Source: Diogma glabrata
Lineage: Eukaryota > Arthropoda > Insecta > Diptera > Cylindrotomidae
Assembly (NCBI GenBank): GCA_963693315.1
Contig: OY856188.1
Location: 193,636,322-193,700,321, forward strand
Direction: 5' to 3'
Length of the DNA: 64,000 nt
Shown here: piece by piece, positions 56,153 through 64,000 of the stretch
How positions within the stretch are numbered: position 1 is the first letter of the stretch
How the letters are laid out: each line of letters begins with the position of its first letter
Notes under the pieces: model-generated
The model's database searches: none
Seen by the model: the letters and a program-made list of their open reading frames with translations, nothing else
What the model was told of the DNA's origin: nothing
Made by a program: the position numbers and the translations under genes

Positions 56153-57480
56153 TGGCGGAAGAGAAAAACTCATATAAAGTGCTGTGCAATAAAAGGGGCA
56201 TTGTAAAGTGTCAACTATCCAGTTCACATATATTTAAATGCCGACAAAGATCAATTAATATTAGCTAAAAAACTGGAATTAGCGGAACAATATGTTGCGT
56301 CTTTCGAAGAAGTCCAATCGGAGTTGGATGCCCACATTAACGACAAAAACAAAAAAGAAATCGTCGAAAAGGCTGGCGAAATCGAAAAATTATATTTTAA
56401 TATACTATCAAGATTGAAAGCTGATGCAGCGAATGTGATTATTGACGAACTGCTCAATGTTACAATTGAAAACACTGTTGATGGCGGCGATACTCAGAAT
56501 TTCAACCTTGAAAAGGACAAAACACCTGGATTAATATAGCGACTCCTCATACAAGTAAGTCCGCATCAATTAATACACTGAAAAAAACATGTCTTATTTC
56601 CAATCGAAATGCAATTGTTTTAACCTTATCATGCGGTCACATATGGCGAATCAAACTACGAAATTGCTTCAACAACTCTACAATTATAAATCGATGAAGT
56701 TGAGACAATCACACGAAATATTTATGTGAAAATAAAATATAGTTCAATTAATCTCAAATACTTAAACTTTAAAATGAAAAATTCATGATATAAGGCCAAA
56801 GAAAATTTTGTTCAGGGAAATAGTTATTATCTTTATTCAACTACTGTTATATTGGATATAACATTTTATATTTTAAATAAACTTCATTCTGTTGTTAGGA
56901 AAATGTTATCGTGTAGTTATCCCAATCACAGTGAAATTGTTTGCAAATAAATTTTTCTTTGCATGAATAATCAACTGCCAACTTCGAGATGAGGTTGTCA
57001 TGAACTTTAATTTTTTTTTTTCAGTGAACGTGCCGTGAATCAGTGTCGATCGAGATTGAAACAAACAAATCGGGTATCGAAAACGTTATTTCATCGTCAA
57101 AACAATTACCGCACAACAGAATTCGATTACCGGAAGTCCCACTAGCGAAATTTAATGATGCAAACCTGATTGGCTTCATTTCAAAAGTTCTTTCATGTCA
57201 ATGGTGCATAACAATCAAAATATCGACAATTTTACGAAATTCCAGTATCTCAAGCAATCATTGTGTGAGGATGCTATCAAATCAATCAAAAGCATTCCAT
57301 TTTCATCTGAGATATACGAGTTAGCATGGTAAACTGTGACATCACGATATGACAATGATCGCCTTATAATAGAATCTCACATCGCAGCTCTGTTTAACCT
57401 CAAATATGTCAATAAGGAATCAGCAACCGAATTACGCAGTTTAAGTGACAAGTCTGATAAACGTCAATGCACTTAATCAG
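56153..57480 (+). pseudogene. BEL/Pao Gag remnant with a MITE inside
   Basis: Starts ATG at 56153 (MAEEKNSYKVLCNKRGIVKC) and shifts frame near 56260 to KKLELAEQYVASFEEVQSEL, then INDKNKKEIVEKAGEIEKLY (56324-56539). Interrupted by 56575-57026. It resumes with NRIRLPEVPLAKFND at 57110, the start of the conserved LPKxxLPxFxG-like Gag region of BEL elements, and then in other frames through 57480 (AALFNLKYVNKESATELRS at about 57380). Multiple stops. Confidence 0.78.
56575..57026. mobile_element. MITE with CACTGAAAAAAA ends, inserted in BEL gag
   Basis: CACTGAAAAAAACATG at 56576 and the inverted end TTTTTTTTTTTTCAGTG at 57010-57026 bracket ~450 bp of AT-rich non-coding sequence lying between two pieces of Gag. 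A further copy of this terminus, in inverted orientation, is at 63880-63895 (ACATGTTTTTTCAGTG). The flanks would also score as GTAAGT...TTTTTTTTCAG splice sites, but the inverted ends and second copy favour a transposon. Confidence 0.6.
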
Positions 57481-57570
57481 CTGGATCAGCCACTCACGAG
57501 TGCATAAGAAATGTTTCTTAAACACATTGTAACAAAACGTCTTGACAAGGACACTCATAAGCAATAGAAA

Positions 57571-59510
57571 ATGCGGAAATTCCGGAAATGGTGCTTACTA
57601 TCGCACATTAAACTTGCCAACCCTGAATTTGATATTCCAAAAACGATCAATATGCTTATAGAAGCAGAAGAATATAACAAAATGATCGACCTTAGTGCAA
57701 ATCTACCAGATCCAACTAACACCGTTTTTGGATTTATTATATTACTGGGTAAATATGTTCCTAACTTAACCTATCTTTCTACTATTGTCACTTCAGATGA
57801 ACTATTAGCAATACTAGGCTATCGCCACTACTGGCAAGTTTTTTTTGAAGTTGACATGAGTCCATCGGCACCAAAAATATCATAGGACGAAGTCTTGGCC
57901 GAAGAAATGTTTTGCAAATCAGCTCATCGTAATTCTGAAGGTAGATATGTCATCGAATTGGCTCTCATAAAAGATAAACTGATGGAGTTAGGAGAATCCA
58001 GAAAAACAGCAGTGAAGCGACTTAAGACACTTGAAAATCGTTTTTCTAGAAACACAATTTTGAAGAAAGAGTACACGATGTCATAAAAGAATTTATCGAT
58101 CTAAAGCATATGCAATTAGCAAATTTACCGCAGGATAGAAATACAATCAGATATTACATCCCACACCATGCGGTATTCAAACCTGAATTATTGAAGACAA
58201 AAACGCGTGTTGTTTTTAATGCAAGCACCAAGACATCATCTCGCATTTCATTGAACGAGAAATTGTCGGTGCTACCGTTCAACAAGAACTTTTTTCAATC
58301 ACATTTCAATTATATCTGATCACAAGCGATATTCACAAGATGAAGGGGCAGATTTTAATATCAGAAAGTCAACGGCCGCTTCAAATGATACTATGGAGGG
58401 AAAATAGCGAACAACCCATTAAAAAATACATTCTTAACACAGTCACATATGGCACGGCCAGCTCACCATTTCTTGCTACGCGAGTATTAAAACAAATTGG
58501 AAAATATAGCTCAATATCCCGACGCAAGCATAGCAATATTCGAAGACTTTTACGTGGATGATTTAATCACAGGCCACAATAATATCACAGACGCTAAAAT
58601 ATTAGTAAACGATATATCACGAATTTTGCAAGAACATGGGATGACACTGTATAAATGGGCATCGAATTCAGCTGAAATATTAGATCAAATTCAGCCGCAG
58701 ATTCATCACGAACCATCATTAATTGAATTTAATACGAACGAAACCGTGAGAGCCTTGGGAACAGCATGGCAGCCTTTCACCGATACATTTCATTCCCAAA
58801 TCGAGATTCCGACATCAATCAAACCTGAATAAGTCACCAAACGTCGAGTTTTATCAGAAATATCTAAACTTTTTGATCCGCTTGCACTCATAGGGCCAGT
58901 CGTCGTTATTGGCAAATTTATCATGCAAGATATATGGAAATGTAAACTGGATTGGGATGATCGATTTTCACAACATAAACGATATTTCAATTAATCGCTG
59001 CGTCGTCGATTATTCAACATCGGACCAAGTGCAAGTACATGGCTTCTGCGACGCTTCGAAACGCGCATATGGAGCAGCAATCTACATACGTAAACAATCA
59101 AATAACGGCTCATAAAGTACGAATTTATTATGCAGTAAATCTCGCGTTTCACCAATTAAAAATCTCGACACCACTAAACTGGAACTTTGTTCAGCTGTTT
59201 TATTATCAAAACAAGTCAAAAAAGTCATCGAAGCCATACAATTCAAATCCGTGCTTGTAATTCTATGCTCAGATATCACAATTGTACTAAACTGGATTCA
59301 GAAGGAACCGTATAGAGTACCGACGTTTATAGCAAACAGAGTCAACGAAAACCAGTATTTTACCGAAGGGTACGAGGGGCGACACGTTCCATCACAACTG
59401 AATAGTGCTGATATTTTATCAAGGGGCGAATTGTCTTCCATCCTAAAATCGACTGCAATGTGGTGGCGCGGTCCAACGTTTCTCAATCAACATGAAAATC
59501 ACTGACCTAA
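57571..59510 (+). pseudogene. BEL/Pao RT and RNase H remnant
   Basis: Fragments in changing frames: LLAILGYRHYWQVFFEVD (57800-57850), AEEMFCKSAHRNSEGRYVIE then LGESRKTAVKRLKTLENRFS (57895-58055), IRYYIPHHAVFKPE then TRVVFNASTKTSS (58150-58240), RT active site FYVDDLITG (about 58551), and LYKWASNSAEILD (58650). RNase H follows with VHGFCDASKRAYGAAIYIR at about 59035. HVPSQLNSADILSRG at 59385 and WWRGPTFL at 59463 are hallmarks of BEL elements. Many indels. The region is dead. Protease could not be recognised. Confidence 0.88.
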
Positions 59511-60388
59511 CACCAATGTATCAATGGATGAAGAATATATTTCGGAGCTCAAGGTAATTACTTACAATTAATTAATGATTTCAATCGACAATCCATCATT
59601 CGAAAATATAACTATACATCATAATATCAGCAACTATAAGAAATTACAAAGAGTAATGTCGTACGTCCTGACATTTGCTGATATTCTACATCGACGTCGC
59701 GAGTCTGATTCGGTTCAAAGATATGTGTTATTAATTATAACAGTAGAGGAATTACATCGTGCTACTCTTCGTCTAATAAGACTAGTTCAAAAAGATAGCT
59801 TTGCCGAAGAGTTGACATATCTTGAAAACGGACAATTTGGGAAAAAGTGTAGATTTAGATTGATCCGTTTATCGACGAAAACCAAAATATAATTCAGGTA
59901 GGCGGCAGACTGCGAAATTCTAACTTGTCGTATGTACATAAGCATCCAGTGCTTCTTCCAGCAAAATTAAATTTAACGTTAATAATCATCGCGTCATATC
60001 ACACCGAACATGGTCATGCGGTTCAACAACATTTATTGTCTAGACTTCGTGAGCAATTTTGGATTCTGAACGGGAAATTAGCCATTAGTAAAATTATTCG
60101 TCAATGCATGACATGTTTTCATCACATACCTACAGAAATGAGTCAGCCAATGGGACAACTCTCTCGCATTGTTCAAGCTCATCCATTTGAGTCAACAGGT
60201 GTGGACTACGCAGGTCCAATAACCTTTAATATTGGCAACAAACGATCAAACGTTTGTTTTGTCACTAAGGAGATCCACTTAGAACTTTTCTCCGATATGA
60301 CAACTTCGGCATTTCTAGCTGCTTTATATCGCTTTATTCATCGTCGTGGAAATAGTAGTCATATTTATTCAGACAATGGAACTACATT
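59510..60388 (+). pseudogene. BEL/Pao integrase, split by RTE copy G
   Basis: 59925-60388 carries the zinc finger (HTEHGHAVQQHLLSRLREQF, CMTC) and the start of the catalytic core (STGVDYAGPITF, then IYSDNGTT). The second catalytic Asp (SDNGT) is the last thing before the RTE insertion at 60389. The reading resumes beyond the RTE at 63811 in the coding text expected next. Upstream 59575-59892 is the linker (RVMSYVLTFADILHRRRESD) in a different frame. Confidence 0.88.
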
Positions 60389-60557
60389 GGATTTGGGTAG
60401 CGAAAATCCGAAATTCTACGTCCACGTCGTGCTACCTGGGTAACGCTAACAGAATTAGGTTGGTGTAGCTGAGAGGGGCAGAGTAAATACTGCTTATACT
60501 CAATGATTCTGCACCATGGCGAGTCATTGGCGCCATAAAACCAATGCAACTCAAGCG

Positions 60558-60717
60558 TCTGTTCTCCATGTTAGGGGCGGCTTGGAGCGGGCGTCTGTCT
60601 TGGATCAAGCGGCTCGCTATATAAATGTGTAGAAAGCTTCTGTTCTCCATACAAGGGGCGGTTTTCAGCGGGTGTCTGTCTTGGATCAAGCAGCTCGCTA
60701 TATAAACGTGTAAAAAG
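60558..60717 (+). promoter_or_regulatory. Two tandem 81-bp 5' UTR units, each with a TATATAAA box
   Basis: Unit 1 begins TCTGTTCTCCATGTTAGGGG at 60558. Unit 2 begins TCTGTTCTCCATACAAGGGG at 60639. Both contain GGCGG.TTGGAGCGGG or GCGGTTTTCAGCGGG, GTCTGTCTTGGATCAAGC, and CTCGCTATATAAA (60614-60625 and 60695-60706). Copy A has one such unit. A TATA-like box in a repeated UTR module suggests promoter monomers, which is an inference. Confidence 0.6.
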
Positions 60718-60815
60718 GTTGTTTCTGGTGACCTTAAGATGCAGAACGAACCCATTTACGAAAATTTGGGTTGGGCGAAGGGCTAACACCCCATTTCCGT
60801 AAAAAAATTATTGTC

Positions 60816-63780
60816 ATGAATTCTGTACACAGGCCTCGGAATATCTCGGATTCATTATTGGAACGACCTCGGAAACTGTACCCGGACTACGATTTAAAAA
60901 TGGGAACCTGGAACGTGCTAAGCCTCAGAAGACCAGGAGATCTCCTAAAACTCACTCAACAAGTCGAGAGCTTCAGACTGGATATAGTGGCATTACAAGA
61001 ACTAAGATGGCCAGGCGTGGAATCCATGAAACAGCGAAAGGATACACTCTGTATTATTGCGGTTATCAAAACGGAGGAGAATTTGGAGTTGGCTTTCTTA
61101 TACACCGTCGCGTGAATCAGCATGTTATCGACTTCTGCCCAATTAATATGCGGTTATGCACACTGAGAATCCGCACGCAAAAATTCAATGTAACGATCGT
61201 CAATGTTCATGCACCTACTGAAGATAAAGCAGATGATATCAAAGACCTGTTCTTCCTAGAACTCGAAGAAGTCATCAATAACATCCCGCGGCACGATATA
61301 AAAATCGTGGTAGGTGACTTTAATGCTCAAATCGGCAGGATTGCAGAACTTAAAACACATATCGGCCCTAACAGCTTGCATCATACTAGCAACAATAACG
61401 GTTTTCGCGCAGCCGAGCTGGCTATGATGTATGATCTAGTAATTTCCAGCACTTTCTTCCCTCACAAGAGAATTCACAAGGCAACTTGGAAATCAAATGA
61501 CGGAAGAACGGAAAATCAAATCGATCACGTCATGATCTCTAAGAGACACTCTACAAGTTTAACTGACGTTCGATCATACAGAGGTGCTGATATGAACACC
61601 GATCATATGCTTGTCATCTTTAAGTACAAGTGCAAATTATCCTCTACATTTAACAGACAAGCAAAAAAGACCGTGCGCTGGAATGTCGAAGCATTTAAAC
61701 ACCCGGAAACGCTGAAGAAATATCAGGAAATAATAACACAAAACATAGAAGAGCATGACATCTCTTCTGAGATGCCATTAAACATACAAGAAGAATGGCA
61801 AACGCTTCAATCAACCATTATAGGCGCAGCAAAAACTACAATCGGAAAACGACCACCGAAATCACACAACGAATGGTTTGACGAGTGCCGCCAATCCGTT
61901 GAACATAAACAAAAACTGCGAGAAAATTGGTTAACAAGGAACATCCGAAGCTCCCAAGCTTATTATCTATGCGCCAAGAAAGCCTCACCAAAACTTCTAC
62001 GTAAAAAGAAACGCGAACACATAAAGAGCTGCATCGAAAACATCAACCAACATGCGGCCAAAGGAAATTCAAAAGAGTGCTTTGCCAATGCACGGCATCT
62101 GACAAAAGATTTCCACCCAAGATCTACAGCCATCAAAAATGAAAATAATGAACTCACAATAAGTGAACGTGATGTGCTGGCAGTGTGGCGATCCCACTTT
62201 CAAGACCTACTGAATAGGACGAATGAAGTTCATCCTATTCGAGCAATTGCTCCATCAACTGAGGAGATTTTTGTCCCTTACCCAGCAATAGAAGAAGTGG
62301 AAGCTGCCATTAAAAAACTGAAAAATGGCAAATCACCAGGTTTCGCTGGAATTCCCGCAGAACTTCTGAAAAATGGAGGAGCAGCTCTGGTCCCACGTAT
62401 ATACGATCTGATTCTTGCAATCTGGGACCAAGAAGAACTACCTGCTGAATGGAAAACAGCTCTCATTGTTCCGCTACATAAGAAAGGTGACCGTCTAAAG
62501 TGTGCAAATTATCGTGGCATCGCACTGTTGAATACTGCATACAAAATACTAGCTAATGTCGTACTTGCTCGACTCATCCCGTTCGCCGAATCTATCATCG
62601 GTGACTATCAGTGTGGTTTTCGTCCCAACCGCTCAACCACAGATAAATGTTTTACATTAAGGATGATTCTGGAAAAATGTTGGGAGTACAACATCAGCAT
62701 TCACCAACTCTACGTTGATTTCAGGCAAGCATATGATAGTATCATCCGCGACAACCTCTGGTCCGCACTCATATGCCTTGGTATCCCAGAGAAACTTGTT
62801 TCTCTGTGCAAACTCACAACATCGGGATCAAATTGTAGAACAGTAATCGAAGGGTCAGTTTTTGATCCTTTGATATAACATCAGGTGTTTGACAAGGTGA
62901 TGCACTCGCGCCCGTACTATTTAATTTGGCGCTGGAGTACGCGATAAGAAAAAGCCGAATTGAGACACAAAACTGCATGTATAACAAATCTAGTCAAGTT
63001 CTTGGCTACGCAGATGATATTGTGCTTCTCGGATGTAGAACAAGCGATATTAAGGATAGTCTCTCTCAGCTTGAAAGAAATGCTAAACGGCTTGGATTTT
63101 GCTAAACTAAAGTGTTAACAACATCTAAGAACATACCTCCTGGAAATCTGGATACTGGCGACTATGAAGTGGAACGCGTGGAAAACTTCAAATACCTCGG
63201 GTCTGTAATAACATCGTCAAATGACATGCAGGCAAATATCAAAGCCCGTGTCTCTGCCGCATACAGAGTTTTCTACGCATACTCAAAACTTTTGCGATCA
63301 AAACATCTTTCGCGGTCGTGTAAACACACACTTTACAAAGCATTAATCCGATCTATATGCTTACATTTGGAAGTGAAAGCTGGACACTGACTTCCTCCGA
63401 TTGTAGAATTTTATCAACTTTCGAGAGGAAGGTCATACGAACAATTTATGGTCCATGTAAAGTTGCTGAAAATCAGTATAGAATCCGAATGAATCATGAA
63501 GTCAGACAGCTTCTTGGAGGCTGCGATTTAATCGGATTCATTTAATCCAACCGGATTAGATGGTTTGGTCATGTAGAAAGGGCTCCATTGGATAGAATGA
63601 TAAAAAAAGCGTCCCAACAACAACCAGCTGGTGTTCGTCGAAGAGGAAGACCTAGACAACGCTGGCGTGATGACATCGTCCAAGACCTTAGTGATAGGAT
63701 GTCGAAACTGGGGTCAACTAGTCATGGAACGAGATGATTGGAAGCTGGTGGCACAGACGCCAAAATCCCTCCATAGGATG
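60816..63780 (+). pseudogene. RTE APE-RT polyprotein, copy G, frameshifted
   Basis: First ATG at 60816 (MNSVHRPRNISDS). Endonuclease: GTWNVLSL, LQELRWPG, VVGDFNAQIG and NQIDHVMIS, all catalytic positions kept. A one-base loss at about 61014 (GGCGTGG for GGCAGTGG) splits the nuclease. 61007-62878 is then open for 623 codons: rest of the nuclease, linker, and RT to GSVFDPL. A further one-base loss at about 62871, a TGA at 62889 (CGA in copy C), a 13-base deletion near 63102 and a two-base insertion near 63353 break the RT. LGYADD is at 63000-63017. C-terminus ends near NLHRM-like text before the GA tail. Inactive, but only by a handful of small changes. It is annotated as broken and no repaired version is given. 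Confidence 0.9.
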
Positions 63781-63810
63781 TAAACGCCAGAGAGAGAGAG
63801 AGGGACTACA

Positions 63811-63880
63811 TTCATAGGTGCTAAAACCAAACTTATCAAGATTGGCGAATTATTCCAATTCATTCCAAATGCAAATAGAA
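63811..63880 (+). pseudogene. BEL/Pao integrase continuation after the RTE insertion
   Basis: Text directly after the tail continues the integrase core beyond SDNGT (FIGAKTKLIKIGELF in frame with the duplicated codons). It reads into the inverted CACTGAAAAAA terminus at 63880-63895, so a further small element or truncation ends it. No catalytic Glu or LTR is visible before the window ends. Confidence 0.75.
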
Positions 63881-63897
63881 CATGTTTTTTCAGTGCA
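63880..63897 (-). mobile_element. Second CACTGAAAAAA terminus (MITE end)
   Basis: Minus-strand reading CACTGAAAAAACATGTTCTA from 63895 agrees with the left end of 56575-57026 (CACTGAAAAAAACATGTC). Only the terminus region can be matched. The rest of the copy overlaps BEL text or lies beyond the window. Confidence 0.4.
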
Positions 63898-64000
63898 GAA
63901 AATATGTGATTTTCATAAGTTGACTGTTGACTGAATAAATATATATCAACGAAATTTGAATTTAAGTTAAAGCTACCTAGTTTTTTTAAGATAAGAATCG
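63898..64000. other. Window end, no feature recognised
   Basis: AT-rich sequence only. Confidence 0.4.

Larger units (their letters stand above)
60381..63812 (+). mobile_element. RTE retrotransposon copy G, near full length, nested in the BEL integrase, with ACTACATT target duplication
   Basis: ACTACATT at 60381-60388 precedes the element and recurs at 63805-63812 directly after the GA-repeat tail. BEL integrase text stops at the first and continues at the second. The element (60389-63804, about 3.4 kb) has a 5' UTR with two tandem TATA-bearing units, a single APE-RT ORF and the tail TGTAAACGCCAGAG plus GA run. 3.2-3.4 kb is the normal RTE size. Its 5' edge agrees with copy A from GGGTAGCG (60395) on. 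Confidence 0.92.

Noticed and set aside
1..64000. CRISPR arrays, bacterial operons, ribosomal or transfer RNA genes
   Set aside because: None seen: tandem repeats here lack regular unique spacers and the window has eukaryotic transposon content throughout.

Overview
The window looks like repeat-rich, non-genic DNA from an arthropod, most probably an insect. It is AT-rich, has two 200-base N gaps, shows no bacterial-style gene packing, and every coding segment I recognise belongs to a transposable element. I found no convincing host gene, RNA gene or CRISPR array. The species cannot be named from this sequence.

Layout. 1-757: inverted-repeat DNA element cut by the window edge. 875 to about 4940 (minus): decayed autonomous Helitron whose 3' terminus (hairpin plus CTAG-T) can be placed. 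4.95-11.38 kb: no genes, but a dense mosaic of short inverted-repeat elements and diverged direct repeats. 11,382-17,509 (minus): a young, apparently complete Ty3/gypsy element of CsRn1/Kabuki type, with two 511-bp LTRs that read identical, a 4-bp ATAT target duplication, gag, pol and a candidate -1 frameshift site. 17.5-23.7 kb: non-coding, including one arm of a long inverted dispersed repeat that carries a minisatellite. 23,762-25,829 (minus): RTE copy A behind an N gap. 28.1-29.5 kb: the second repeat arm. 31-38 kb: diverged duplications, two decayed RTE copies and several foldback elements. 38,123-40,185: RTE copy C, truncated at 5' but nearly intact in RT. 40,430-45,287 (minus): an older gypsy-like element with LTRs, abutting a jockey-like LINE. 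46,762-47,846: RTE copy E, cut by a second gap. 49.2-50.3 kb: a rearranged RTE piece and a second jockey-like tail. 52.2-55.4 kb (minus): a third gypsy-like relic with an 803-bp foldback element inside. 56.15-63.9 kb: a degraded BEL/Pao element that contains a MITE and is split by RTE copy G (about 3.4 kb), with an 8-bp target duplication on both sides.

The genes act only in their elements' own cycles: gag/protease/RT/RNase H/integrase for LTR elements, APE endonuclease plus RT for RTE, and HUH Rep plus helicase for the Helitron. Only the CsRn1-type element looks intact at the ORF level. The most informative signals are recent insertions with readable junctions, tandem promoter-like units in the RTE 5' UTR, and several unlabelled repeat families present two or three times in the window. 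Family assignments rest on protein motifs read by eye; no search was run.
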